Positions 35,184 through 43,948 are shown, counted from the first letter of the stretch. The stretch is 64,000 nt of DNA from JAYQKL01 sp038142705 (GCA_965217015.1 OZ244224.1:1860001-1924000); one strand, 5' to 3'. Numbers and translations: made by a program. Notes: generated by a model not told the origin, from the sequence alone.

Positions 35184-37082
35184 TTATTTAAAATGCGTGG
35201 TTTCGGCGGGCGGCTGGGTGAGAAACAACACAACACCCTCGCGTCTTTTATCTGCGCCGCCAAAAAGCTTGTTGGTTTTATCTGCGGCAGGCGCATTTGG
35301 GGTGTTGAGACTATTCAGGTTTTGGTGTGTTGATATGCCGTGCAAGCCGCTATGATGGCGGTTGACTTTTACCTGATGCCCCATTTGTTGCAGGGGCGCG
35401 GCCAAATCCGCTAATTCTGTATTGGCCTCAAGCTCAAGCACGCCGCGTGGGGATACATGTTTGGGCAAATCAAAGGCCGCCTGCAAAGACAGCTGCCAGT
35501 CGATAAATGCGATGACACTTTGTGCGACATAGCCAATAATTTTAGGCCCGCCAGGTGAGCCGAGCGCGGCAATGGGGGTGTTGTTTTCGTCAAAAATAAT
35601 CACTGGCGTCATAGAGGAGCGTGGGCGTTTGCCACCTGCAACCGCATTGGCGACATGCTGATTTTGTTGGGGGGGCAGAAAAGAAAAATCGGTGAGCTGG
35701 TTATTCAGCATCATACCGCCAGCCATGATGCGCGAACCAAATGCCGACTCCACTGAGCTTGTCATGGAAACAAAATTGCCCGCAAAATCTCGCACGACAA
35801 AATGTGTGGTTGAGCTGCGTTCAAGCGAGGGCGCGCTGTGCCAGTTTGTGACGGTGTTTTGAGGCTGCCCATATGTGGGGTTTGTGATGGCGCGGGCTAG
35901 GCTGATGCGGGCCGCCCGTTTGGCCAAATATGTTTTATCGAGCAGGGCGTTGACGGGTATTTCAACAAAGTCAGGATCGCCAAGATAATAATTGCGGTCA
36001 GCAAATGCCAACTTTGAGGCTTCAGCAATCAGATGAACGGCCTCCAGACTATTGGGTGGTAAAGCGGCTATATCAAAATGCTCCAGCATGCCCAAGATTT
36101 GCAACAGCGTGACGCCACCAGAGCTGGGCGGCCCAATTGAGCAAACCTTATAAGCCCGATATGGGGCGCATAAATTCGGGCGTTGGGTGGCGCGATAATT
36201 TTCCAAATCAGCAGCACTCATGGTGCTGTTGGTGTTCGCCAATACCTGCAAAATTTGGGCTGCTGGTGAGGGGCGTGCTGAAGGCGCGTAAAAACTTTGT
36301 CTCTTATGGCGGGCAAAATGTTTTAGGGTTTGCGCATAGGCTGGGTTTTTGAGGTTTTCGCCAATTGGGCGGGCTTGCCATTTGCCTTGTGCATCAGCGC
36401 GATAATAAAGCGCGCGCGCCGTCGGGTTTTGCCGCAGATAAGCATCGCGGGCCAGCAAAGCATGTAAACGCGGTGTGATGGCAAAACCATTTTCTGCTTT
36501 TTCAATGGCGGGTTGCCATAATGTCTCCCACGCCAATTTCCCGTATTCTTCATGCAGGGTGACCAATAAATCCGGAATGCCTGGTACCCCGACAGAATGC
36601 GCCGATGTGACCGCTTGCATATAAGACTCAAAAGTCAGTTTTTCAGCATAGCGCGCAAACACATCGGGCGCGATTTTGGCTGGTGCGGTTTCGCGCCCGT
36701 CCCAGCTTGTTAAAGCATTTTGCGCAGCATCATAATGTAAAACAAACCCACCGCCCGCTAAGCCAGATGATTGCGGCTCAACAAGACCAAGCATGGCCTG
36801 AACAGCAATGGCTGCATCTACCGCCGAGCCGCCTGCTTTTAAAATATCAATACCAGCTTGCGCGGCAAGTGGGTGGGCGGCAGACACCATGGCTTGTGCC
36901 GTAGCGCTTTTATTGACGATTTGCTTTGCTTCAGTTTTTGTTTCTGCCAGCGCTTGTGTTTGTATCGCTATTAAGCACATACCAAAAGGGAGAAAACACC
37001 CTATCAGCACTTTCAGACAGTGTTTCTTGATTATATTTGGAAATGACAATTTGATTTTATTCAATGTCTTGCGCATGCGCAT
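35184..37082 (-). CDS. ggt: Gamma-glutamyltransferase (gamma-glutamyl transpeptidase)
   Basis: A 632-residue periplasmic proenzyme of the Ntn-hydrolase superfamily. It has a long N-terminal export signal (hydrophobic VLIGCFLPFGMCLIAI, about 25-40). The self-cleavage and catalytic Thr is T425 in SSTTHFVV; downstream GSRIMAGGMMLNNQLTDFSF and the PRSSMTP/ALGSPGG motifs are conserved. It cleaves glutathione and other gamma-glutamyl peptides. It is convergent with the histidine kinase. Confidence 0.95.
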   Translation of the reverse strand: MRMRKTLNKIKLSFPNIIKKHCLKVLIGCFLPFGMCLIAIQTQALAETKTEAKQIVNKSATAQAMVSAAHPLAAQAGIDILKAGGSAVDAAIAVQAMLGLVEPQSSGLAGGGFVLHYDAAQNALTSWDGRETAPAKIAPDVFARYAEKLTFESYMQAVTSAHSVGVPGIPDLLVTLHEEYGKLAWETLWQPAIEKAENGFAITPRLHALLARDAYLRQNPTARALYYRADAQGKWQARPIGENLKNPAYAQTLKHFARHKRQSFYAPSARPSPAAQILQVLANTNSTMSAADLENYRATQRPNLCAPYRAYKVCSIGPPSSGGVTLLQILGMLEHFDIAALPPNSLEAVHLIAEASKLAFADRNYYLGDPDFVEIPVNALLDKTYLAKRAARISLARAITNPTYGQPQNTVTNWHSAPSLERSSTTHFVVRDFAGNFVSMTSSVESAFGSRIMAGGMMLNNQLTDFSFLPPQQNQHVANAVAGGKRPRSSMTPVIIFDENNTPIAALGSPGGPKIIGYVAQSVIAFIDWQLSLQAAFDLPKHVSPRGVLELEANTELADLAAPLQQMGHQVKVNRHHSGLHGISTHQNLNSLNTPNAPAADKTNKLFGGADKRREGVVLFLTQPPAETTHFK

Positions 37083-37252
37083 AGTTTACCCAGATTGAGA
37101 CGGCCTGCAATCATCTATCTTGGCGTTCGCTCATTGTTTGTCCTATAAAACCTGTTTGAGCGGTGGTAAGATTTTATCAGAAAATGCACTTCAGGGCTTG
37201 CCAAGCGCGCAGGAAATCAGTAAACAAAGCCAGTCCGTCATTGACGCGACAG

Positions 37253-37329
37253 GCACCGGTAGCTCAGCTGGATAGAGTACTTGACTACGAATCAAGGGGT
37301 CGGGAGTTCGAATCTTCCCCGGTGCGCCA
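37253..37329 (+). tRNA. tRNA-Arg (anticodon ACG)
   Basis: A complete 77-base cloverleaf. The acceptor GCACCGG pairs with CCGGTGC; the discriminator is G and the CCA end is encoded. The anticodon stem CTTGA/TCAAG encloses CTACGAA with anticodon ACG at 37287-37289. The T arm has GGGAGTTCGAATCTTCCC. A34 is expected to be edited to inosine by TadA so that it reads CGU, CGC and CGA. Confidence 0.97.
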
Positions 37330-37344
37330 TTTTCCTCAATATTT

Positions 37345-37701
37345 TTAAGGCATATCTGATTCATATTCTAGCACGGTCAGGCTGGGCATGTGGCTACGGT
37401 CAAAAAGCTTTTCTTCGTCTTCACGAATTTCTTTTTCAGCCTCTGGCGCGGCAAATCCGGCAGCACATTTTTGAAATGTGGCTTCATTGGGAAACCAAAT
37501 TTCAAGCAGCACATCAAAATCTGGCTCGGCAATGTGCCCCAGCGCATCTGGCAGGGCGGTGATATAGCGGCGCAGATATTTTGTGGCATAGCCTTTTAAA
37601 TATTTTTCGCCAATCAGGCGATGATATTTTTCATAATAGGCGCGAAAATCCTCAACCGACATACCGGCTTTGCGTTTGAGGGGCATTAAAACTTTATACA
37701 T
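37345..37701 (-). CDS. EthD-domain protein
   Basis: A 118-residue protein fitting the EthD/dimeric alpha-beta barrel family: it opens with MYKVLMPLKRKAGMSVEDFRAYYEKYHRLIG, has the strand pair around RRYITALPD and DVLLEIWFPNEATFQ, and ends with a strand that carries a His (RSHMPSLTVLEYE). Members include small enzymes or factors for degradation of ethers and aromatics; the specific role is unknown. AAAGGGAAAA precedes the ATG. It is a single gene, convergent with the tRNA. Confidence 0.78.
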   Translation of the reverse strand: MYKVLMPLKRKAGMSVEDFRAYYEKYHRLIGEKYLKGYATKYLRRYITALPDALGHIAEPDFDVLLEIWFPNEATFQKCAAGFAAPEAEKEIREDEEKLFDRSHMPSLTVLEYESDMP

Positions 37702-37819
37702 TTTTTCCCTTTAGATGTGCCTGATAACATGCATTAGCCTAAGGAAAAGCACGGTGAAAGGCAAATTATTGTACGCGCTTTATATTGGTAATGTGGCGCG
37801 CTTTTGTTAAGCTAAACCC

Positions 37820-38434
37820 ATGTCTTTATATGAAAAATATGTTTTGCCGCGCCTGATTAATTTTGCTTGCGGGTCAAAACCCATCTTAAAACAGCGGGAG
37901 AAAGTCGTCCCCTTTTGTGAGGGGCGCGTTTTGGAAGTTGGCATTGGCACTGGCCATAATCTCAAATTTTATGACCCAGCCAAAGTCGAGCGGGTGTTTG
38001 GTCTTGAGCCGTCACAAGAGATGGTGAAGCGGGCAGAAATAGCCGCGGCCAAAGTAGATGTTCCGGTGGAGTTTATTCCGCTGCCGGGTGAAGAAATCCC
38101 GCTTGATGATCAAAGCGTGGATACAGTTTTATTGACCTATACGCTCTGCACCATTCCGGATACGGCGCAAGCTTTAGCGCAAATGCGGCGGGTTTTGAAA
38201 CCTGGCGGCAAATTATTATTTTGTGAACATGGGCGTGCGCCAGATGCGGCAGTGCAAAAATGGCAGGACCGGCTGGACGGCGTGTGGGGCAAAATTGGCG
38301 GCGGGTGTCATATCAATCGCGATATTCCGACACTCATTCACCAAGCTGGTTTTGATATTACCGACCAGCACAGCATGTATGTGCCGTCAACCCCTCGTAT
38401 TTTTGGCTTCACTTATTGGGGCGCGGCTTCGTAA
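37820..38434 (+). CDS. Class I SAM-dependent methyltransferase
   Basis: A 204-residue Methyltransf_11-type protein. Motif I is VLEVGIGTGHNL, the acidic motif II region is GLEPSQEM, motif III is around VDTVLLTYTLCTIPD, and post-motif LKPGGKLLFCEHG is present. It resembles UbiE-like and phospholipid or thiol methyltransferases, but the substrate is unknown. No clear ribosome site. A small membrane protein gene follows after 31 bases. Confidence 0.87.
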   Translation: MSLYEKYVLPRLINFACGSKPILKQREKVVPFCEGRVLEVGIGTGHNLKFYDPAKVERVFGLEPSQEMVKRAEIAAAKVDVPVEFIPLPGEEIPLDDQSVDTVLLTYTLCTIPDTAQALAQMRRVLKPGGKLLFCEHGRAPDAAVQKWQDRLDGVWGKIGGGCHINRDIPTLIHQAGFDITDQHSMYVPSTPRIFGFTYWGAAS

Positions 38435-38465
38435 TTTTTGTTTGTATTCTGAAGGGTTTATCAAA

Positions 38466-38642
38466 ATGGACGCCATTACAATTTTCATCATTATCAGCCT
38501 GATTACTTTTATTTTATTGCTCAAGGGCGTGATTCAGGCCTTTAAGCGCAATGCAATTGTTGCGATTTTATGCGTGATATTTATCTTCCCTGTTTTTCTA
38601 TGCTGGGCATTTGTAGAAATATTTTTACCCCAGCCAAAATAG
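38466..38642 (+). CDS. Small membrane protein with two hydrophobic segments (58 aa)
   Basis: Not recognised. A 58-residue frame starting MDAITIFIIISL, with hydrophobic segments at about 3-20 and 30-54 separated by a short basic turn (KRNA). GAAGGG lies about ten bases before the ATG. It follows the methyltransferase by 31 bases and may share its transcript. It ends just upstream of the first operator of the peroxiredoxin promoter. Confidence 0.55.
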   Translation: MDAITIFIIISLITFILLLKGVIQAFKRNAIVAILCVIFIFPVFLCWAFVEIFLPQPK

Positions 38643-38646
38643 TTAA

Positions 38647-38661
38647 TTAGAATTATTCTAA
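38647..38661. promoter_or_regulatory. Fur-superfamily-type operator 1 (Irr/PerR-like palindrome)
   Basis: TTAGAATTATTCTAA is a perfect 7-1-7 palindrome. It fits the shape of Irr iron-control elements of alphaproteobacteria (TTAGAA-N3-TTCTAA) and also resembles PerR boxes. It ends five bases before the -35 hexamer of the peroxiredoxin promoter. Confidence 0.7.
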
Positions 38662-38666
38662 ATAAC

Positions 38667-38694
38667 TTGACAAAAATCGCATTCTTCCTATATT
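38667..38694 (+). promoter_or_regulatory. Sigma70-type promoter of the peroxiredoxin gene
   Basis: TTGACA at 38667-38672 and TATATT at 38689-38694, spaced by 16 bases. A consensus -35 and a good -10, located 28 bases before the ATG at 38722. It lies between two near-identical palindromic operators. Confidence 0.75.
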
Positions 38695-38707
38695 AGAACT
38701 ATTCTAA
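38693..38707. promoter_or_regulatory. Fur-superfamily-type operator 2
   Basis: TTAGAACTATTCTAA is the same palindrome as operator 1 with one changed base. Its centre is 46 bases downstream of that of operator 1. It overlaps the end of the -10 element and the expected transcription start, so occupancy should block initiation. Confidence 0.72.
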
Positions 38708-38721
38708 ACAAGGAGAGTGAC

Positions 38722-39273
38722 ATGATTGGTCGTACATTACCAAAAATTACCTTTAAAACCCGCATTCGTGATGAGTCTGTTGGCGGTGATAACCCTTATC
38801 GTTGGCAGGATAAAACCACAGATGATTATTTCGCTGGTAAACGAGCGATTTTGTTTTCTTTACCAGGCGCGTTTACACCGACTTGCTCAACCTATCAATT
38901 GCCAGATTTTGAAAAGCTTTATCCCGAGTTTATCGCGGCGGGCATTGATGCCATTTATTGCATTGCCGTCAATGATGCGTTTGTGATGAATGCGTGGGGT
39001 CGTCAGCAAAATATTGGCTGCATTGGATTGCTGCCCGATGGGTCAGGCCATTTCACGCGCCAGATGGGCATGCTGGTCGATAAGGACAATTTGGGTTTTG
39101 GCTATCGCAGCTGGCGTTATGCGGCAGTGGTCGAGGACGGCATTATCAGAGCTTGGTTTGAAGAACCAGGTTTTGCAGATAATGCCAAGGAGGACCCTTA
39201 TGGCGAAACCGCGCCGCAAAATATTCTGTCTTATGTGCAAAAAGCAAAAGCAGATACTATCGCGGCGCAGTAA
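38722..39273 (+). CDS. Peroxiredoxin of the Prx5 type
   Basis: A 183-residue thioredoxin-fold peroxidase. The active-site motif PGAFTPTCS places the peroxidatic Cys at C55. Additional Cys residues occur in IYCIAV and IGCIGLL; whether one of them resolves the disulfide is unclear. It reduces hydrogen and alkyl peroxides using glutathione or thioredoxin. AAGGAGAGTGAC precedes the ATG. The promoter carries two Fur-superfamily-type palindromes, suggesting control by iron, heme or peroxide. Confidence 0.93.
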   Translation: MIGRTLPKITFKTRIRDESVGGDNPYRWQDKTTDDYFAGKRAILFSLPGAFTPTCSTYQLPDFEKLYPEFIAAGIDAIYCIAVNDAFVMNAWGRQQNIGCIGLLPDGSGHFTRQMGMLVDKDNLGFGYRSWRYAAVVEDGIIRAWFEEPGFADNAKEDPYGETAPQNILSYVQKAKADTIAAQ

Positions 39274-39278
39274 ACTGG

Positions 39279-40442
39279 TTAATAGCCGCTTATTTGCGCA
39301 TAGCGGTTGCGGTGAAATTGCGTATCTCCAAAAATTTGCGATTGCACCCGCGCGCGCTTCATAAACAGGCCAATATCCACATCATCTGTCATGCCAATAC
39401 CGCCATGCATTTGGAGCCCCTCATTGGTCACCAGCGTGGCGGTTTCTGCCAATCGCGCTTTTGCGAGACTGGCGAGGCGTGGCAGATGATTGCTTTGTTT
39501 ATCGGCTTGTGACAAACTATAAGCCACAATGGAGCGGCAGACTTCAATCTCACCAAACATATGCGCGGCACGGTGGCGTAAGGCTTGGAAACTACCAATC
39601 GGCACGCCAAATTGCTTGCGCTCTTTCAGATAGTCTAAAGTGCGGTCAAAGACTTCTTCAATCCCGCCCAAAACTTCTGCTGATAAAGCAATGCGTGCTT
39701 TGTCCAAAGCCGCCTCAAGCGGGTCATGACCCGCCCCAATCTGGCCTATAATCGCGTCTTGTTCGACCTGCACATTTTCAAACTGCAGCTCAGCCGCGTT
39801 ACGGCTATCGACCATTTTTGTGCGCGTGAGGGTCAGGCCATCAGCTGTTGCATCAACCAGACACAGCGTTAGGCCATCTGTCTCCCCAGATTGGCCTGAG
39901 CTGCGCGCTACAACAATAAATTTGTCAGCGATATGGCCATCAAGCACAAAAGTTTTTTGCCCATTCAAAGTCAGACCACCATCGGTTTCGACACAAGACA
40001 AAGCCACCAGACAGGGATTGTGATGGCCGCTTTCTTCAAGAGCCAATGCGACCAACTGTGAGCCATCAGCGATTTTTGGTAAAATATCCTGCTTCTGGTT
40101 TTCACTGCCTGCTTGCAACAGCAAAAGGCTTGAAATGATAGAGCTGGACAAAAGCGGTGTGGCAGCAAGAACGCGACCAGCTTCTTGCATCACCAGACCC
40201 ATGCCAGTAAGGCCAAAACCTGTGCCGCCATATTCTTCTGGTATCAAAATGCCCGCAAAGCCAAGCCCAACGGCCTCTTGCCAAATGTCGCGGTCAATGC
40301 CATCGGCGTCTTCAGAGTCGCGTAATTTCCGTAAATTTGCCGTGCCGACCTTATCGCGAAAAAACTGGCGCGCCATATCCTGCAATAAAACCTGCTCTTC
40401 ACTGAGGATAAAATTGAAAATCTTTTGCGTGTCGTCAGCCAT
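39279..40442 (-). CDS. Acyl-CoA dehydrogenase family protein (second of pair)
   Basis: A 387-residue flavoprotein of the acyl-CoA dehydrogenase family. It has an N-terminal helical domain (VLLQDMARQFF), GFAGILIPEEYGGTG, a middle beta domain and a C-terminal helical domain with LKERKQFGVPIGSFQALRHRAA and QMHGGIGMTDDVDIGLFMKRA. The ATG shares one base with the stop of the upstream dehydrogenase gene, so the two probably form a heteromeric enzyme, as in many actinobacterial and alphaproteobacterial steroid or branched-chain pathways (inference). The substrate is unknown. Confidence 0.9.
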   Translation of the reverse strand: MADDTQKIFNFILSEEQVLLQDMARQFFRDKVGTANLRKLRDSEDADGIDRDIWQEAVGLGFAGILIPEEYGGTGFGLTGMGLVMQEAGRVLAATPLLSSSIISSLLLLQAGSENQKQDILPKIADGSQLVALALEESGHHNPCLVALSCVETDGGLTLNGQKTFVLDGHIADKFIVVARSSGQSGETDGLTLCLVDATADGLTLTRTKMVDSRNAAELQFENVQVEQDAIIGQIGAGHDPLEAALDKARIALSAEVLGGIEEVFDRTLDYLKERKQFGVPIGSFQALRHRAAHMFGEIEVCRSIVAYSLSQADKQSNHLPRLASLAKARLAETATLVTNEGLQMHGGIGMTDDVDIGLFMKRARVQSQIFGDTQFHRNRYAQISGY

Positions 40443-41641
40443 TAGCTTTGCCCCCCTTCAGGCAGGTCAAGCACGCGCTTGGCAATCACATTAAGCTGCA
40501 CTTCAGATGTGCCGCCCTCAATTGAATTGCCTTTTGAGCGCAACCACTGGCTTGACATTTCAAGCTCGTGGTCTTCATATCCTTCGCCCTCAATGGCCAA
40601 TGAACGCGTACCCATCAGCTCCAATAAAAGCTCAAATCGGCGTTTGTTCATTTCAGTGCCATAATATTTGAACATGCTGGCTGCGGCACCTTGCCCTTTG
40701 CCCGCTTTGGCCATTTCGGCAGAGCGGCGCAGGGTGAGGGCAAAAGCCTCTTCGTCCATTTTATGGCGCGCCACTTTTTCGCGCATGACTGCATCACCAA
40801 TCATGCCGTTTAATTCCCCAAACACATCTTTGGCCAATTGTTCCATGCCGCCCATAGAGGCTTCGCCCGTGCCCATATTCATGCCAGACACCATGGCGCG
40901 TTCATGTTCCAGCAGGCGTTTGGCTATCGTCCAGCCTTTATTCAATTCGCCAACAAGATTTTCTTTTGGCACTTTGACATCGGTCAAAAATGTTTCGCAA
41001 AATGGTGACTTGCCCGAAATCAGCTTGATGGGGCGCGCTTCAATGCCTTCGCTTGCCATATCAATCAACAAAAAAGAAATCCCTTCATGTTTGACTGATG
41101 TGTCGGTGCGCACTAAACAAAAAATCCAATCTGCTTGATCCGCATAGCTGGTCCACACTTTTTGCCCATTCACCAAATAATGGTCGCCTTTATCTTCGGC
41201 GCGTGTTTGCAGGCCCGCTAAATCAGATCCTGAACCAGGTTCTGAATAGCCCTGACACCACCGGATTTCACCGCGTGTGATGGGCGGGATAAATTTTTGT
41301 TTCTGCTCTTCAGACGCAAATTCCAATAGAGCTGGCCCCAGCATCCAAATACCGAAACTGTTCAGGGCAGGGCGCGCATTTATGCGCTTGAGTTCTTGTG
41401 CTAATATAGTGGCCTCTTCATTGCTCAGGCCGCCGCCGCCATATTCGGCAGGCCATGTTGGCGCCACCCAGCGTTTTTCAACCATGCGGTCAAACCATAA
41501 TTTGGCATCTTCACTGTGAAAATGTGCGTTGCGCCCGCCCCAAACCTGCTCATCATCTGGCATGGGTGTGCGCATGGAGGCTGGACAATTTTCTTCTAGC
41601 CAAGCCCGTGTTTCGTGACGAAACGCTTCTAAATTACTCAT
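40442..41641 (-). CDS. Acyl-CoA dehydrogenase family protein (first of pair)
   Basis: A 399-residue acyl-CoA dehydrogenase. It has WVAPTWPAEYGGGG, the FAD-contact WCQGYSEPGSGSDLAGLQT, and a C-terminal EGGTSEVQLNVIAKRVLDLP that includes the usual EGG(T/S)xE motif. The ATG at 41641 (MSNLEAFRHE) has AAGGGGGAAA upstream and is preferred over a start 63 bases earlier. It is coupled to the second dehydrogenase by a TAATG junction and lies 120 bases downstream of the enoyl-CoA hydratase gene. Confidence 0.9.
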   Translation of the reverse strand: MSNLEAFRHETRAWLEENCPASMRTPMPDDEQVWGGRNAHFHSEDAKLWFDRMVEKRWVAPTWPAEYGGGGLSNEEATILAQELKRINARPALNSFGIWMLGPALLEFASEEQKQKFIPPITRGEIRWCQGYSEPGSGSDLAGLQTRAEDKGDHYLVNGQKVWTSYADQADWIFCLVRTDTSVKHEGISFLLIDMASEGIEARPIKLISGKSPFCETFLTDVKVPKENLVGELNKGWTIAKRLLEHERAMVSGMNMGTGEASMGGMEQLAKDVFGELNGMIGDAVMREKVARHKMDEEAFALTLRRSAEMAKAGKGQGAAASMFKYYGTEMNKRRFELLLELMGTRSLAIEGEGYEDHELEMSSQWLRSKGNSIEGGTSEVQLNVIAKRVLDLPEGGQS

Positions 41642-41760
41642 AATTTCCCCCTTACTCACAAAATGTAACACCACAATTTGTTCGTTGTTCAAGCTTACAC
41701 GCAACCATTATCTGGTCAAGAAATACCGCATATTTGCGGCCATTTAACGACAGCCGACAC

Positions 41761-42645
41761 TTATTTTTTATCGCTCTTGCCATAACGCTGTTGACGAATT
41801 TGTAACGCCGTTTTCATGCCTTTTTCTTTGACTGTTTTGAAAAACTCACGAAAGGTTGGGCTTTGATGGAAAACCGCATCTAAATCTGCGGCGCGACGGG
41901 CAGAGGGTTCAAACCCCATATTTTCATACCAGCTATTGGTCGCTTCCTTCAGCAGGGTTAAATGATTAACCGGTGAGCGCGCAATATCTTCTGCGACCTC
42001 AAGCGCCCGCGCTTCAAGTGCGTCATCTTCAACACATTCATTGATTAAGCCAAGCGTGACGGCCTCGTCTGCGTCAATCAGTTTGGCGGTATAAAGCAGT
42101 TCTTTTGTTTTGCGCATGCCGATAAGGAGCGGCCATAAAAAAACAGTTGGCGGAATGCCCAAATCACGCGCCGCAGGGTGACCAAATTTGGCAGATTTGC
42201 CAGCAATGACAATATCTGACATGGCAATCAATTCCCCCGCCCCAGACAAACACGGCCCTTGCACGCGGGTGACGATGGGCTTTGGATATTTCCATAAATC
42301 CAGCCAATAATCTAAGAGCTCGTGAATATCTTGCCGATCCTGCTGAATTTCTACCCCATCTGGATAATCCGCTGGAAACTGAGAAATAATCCAGTTTTCC
42401 TCGCTGATATCATAGCCAGGTGAAAAAACCGGCCCTGTGCTTTGCAATAAAATAACCGCAATATCGGGGTCTTCATTCGCGCCTGTTAATGCCTCTTTGA
42501 GTTCCGCCAATAAAGTGGGGGACAAAGCATTGAGCTTATCTGGCCGATTAAGCGTGAGGTGAAAAATCCTGCCTTGCTTTTCAGTTCGTATGGTTTCTTT
42601 GGCGGTCATTTTGTCGGTCATTTTATCACACATATACCGTATCAA
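41761..42645 (-). CDS. Enoyl-CoA hydratase/isomerase family protein
   Basis: A 294-residue crotonase-fold protein. It shows LTLNRPDKLNALSPTLLAEL, the oxyanion-hole region FSPGYDIS and the second one at VQGPCLSGAGELIAMSDIVIAG, then FGHPAARDLGIPP. The usual second catalytic Glu of hydratases is not obvious, so the reaction is uncertain. It overlaps metY by four bases. Its position after a polyamine and methionine gene set is unexplained. Confidence 0.87.
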   Translation of the reverse strand: MIRYMCDKMTDKMTAKETIRTEKQGRIFHLTLNRPDKLNALSPTLLAELKEALTGANEDPDIAVILLQSTGPVFSPGYDISEENWIISQFPADYPDGVEIQQDRQDIHELLDYWLDLWKYPKPIVTRVQGPCLSGAGELIAMSDIVIAGKSAKFGHPAARDLGIPPTVFLWPLLIGMRKTKELLYTAKLIDADEAVTLGLINECVEDDALEARALEVAEDIARSPVNHLTLLKEATNSWYENMGFEPSARRAADLDAVFHQSPTFREFFKTVKEKGMKTALQIRQQRYGKSDKK

Positions 42646-43937
42646 GCTTCGGCAGCTTTTAACGCCTGGTCAATATCAGCAAGAATATCGTCAATATGCT
42701 CAATACCAATCGACAGACGCACATAGCCTGGTGTGACACCAGAAGCCAGTTGCTCATCTGCGCTCAGCTGGCTATGTGTCGTGCTGGCCGGGTGAATTGC
42801 CAGTGAGCGCGCATCGCCAATATTAGCCACATGATAAAGCAGCTGGAGCGCATCAATAAATTTTTTGCCTGCTTCCATGCCGCCAGCCAGTTCAAACCCC
42901 ATTAAGGCGCCATATCCATTATTCAAAACCGCATCAGCACGCTCACGATACAGCCCGTCCATCAAACTTGGGTGTATCACTTTTTCCACTTGTGGGTGGT
43001 TGTTCAAAAAGGCGGCAACAGCATTGGCATTTTCACAATGCGCGCGCATGCGCAAGGCGAGGGTTTCAATGCCTTGCAAAAACATGAAAGCATTAAACGG
43101 GCTCATCGCGCCGCCTAAATCGCGCAACAAAGTTGTGCGCGCTTTTAAAATATAGGCAATCGGGCCAAGCGGTTTAGCTGCTTGTGTCCAGACCGCTCCA
43201 TGATAAGAGGGGTCAGGGTTATTGAGTAAAGGTTGACGCTGGCCAGCGGCTTCCCAATCAAAATTCCCTCCATCGACAATCAACCCGCCAATTGAGGTGC
43301 CATGCCCGCCAATATATTTGGTTGAGCTGTAAACAATAATCGCGGCGCCATGGTCAAAGGGGCGACAAATAATCGGGGCGGCTGTGTTGTCCATAATCAA
43401 TGGCACACCAAAGCCGCGTCCAATTTCTGCAACTTCTTTAATCGGGAATACCTGCAATTTCGGATTGGGTAAGGTTTCAGCATAATAAGCCCGCGTATTT
43501 TCATCTGTCGCATTGGCAAAAGCTTGCGGGTCTGATGGATCCACAAAGCGCACCTCAATGCCCATATCTTTGAAAGTGTTCGAAAACAAATTCCATGTGC
43601 CGCCATATAGGTCGGTTGATGAAACAATATTATCTCCTGCCCGCGCAATATTTTGAATGGCATAGGCTGATGCTGTTTGACCAGATGATACACCGAGCGC
43701 GGCGGCGCCACCTTCAAGGGCGGCCACGCGTTGTTCCAAAACATCAGTGGTTGGATTCATCAAGCGCGTATAAATATTACCCAGCTCAGACAGCGAAAAC
43801 AGACTTGCCGCATGTTCTGTGTCATTAAACTGGTAGCTGGTTGTTTGATGGATAGGCACCGCAACCGAACCTGTGGTCGGGTCATTGCGCCAGCCAGCGT
43901 GTAATACTTGTGTTTCGGGGTTTTTTGAGTCAACCAT
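42642..43937 (-). CDS. metY: O-acetylhomoserine sulfhydrylase (Cys/Met metabolism PLP enzyme)
   Basis: A 431-residue PLP enzyme of the Cys/Met family. It shows TQVLHAGWRNDPTTGSVAVPIHQTTSYQF, NIYTRLMNPT, and the PLP-lysine motif VYSSTKYIGGHGTSIGG, which is characteristic of MetY. It joins O-acetylhomoserine and sulfide to give homocysteine. The ATG at 43937 (MVDSKNPE) has GGAG seven bases upstream and is preferred to the upstream frame. It lies 11 bases after speB, in the same operon as the polyamine genes. Confidence 0.88.
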   Translation of the reverse strand: MVDSKNPETQVLHAGWRNDPTTGSVAVPIHQTTSYQFNDTEHAASLFSLSELGNIYTRLMNPTTDVLEQRVAALEGGAAALGVSSGQTASAYAIQNIARAGDNIVSSTDLYGGTWNLFSNTFKDMGIEVRFVDPSDPQAFANATDENTRAYYAETLPNPKLQVFPIKEVAEIGRGFGVPLIMDNTAAPIICRPFDHGAAIIVYSSTKYIGGHGTSIGGLIVDGGNFDWEAAGQRQPLLNNPDPSYHGAVWTQAAKPLGPIAYILKARTTLLRDLGGAMSPFNAFMFLQGIETLALRMRAHCENANAVAAFLNNHPQVEKVIHPSLMDGLYRERADAVLNNGYGALMGFELAGGMEAGKKFIDALQLLYHVANIGDARSLAIHPASTTHSQLSADEQLASGVTPGYVRLSIGIEHIDDILADIDQALKAAEA

Positions 43938-43948
43938 AACTGTCTCCA

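Noticed and set aside
37253..37329. tRNA-Arg as a possible integration site
   Set aside because: No integrase gene, no duplicated tRNA 3' end and no change in gene content next to it.
41726..41739. CCGCA-TATT-TGCGG hairpin after the enoyl-CoA hydratase gene
   Set aside because: Only five base pairs and no T-run; too weak to call a terminator.
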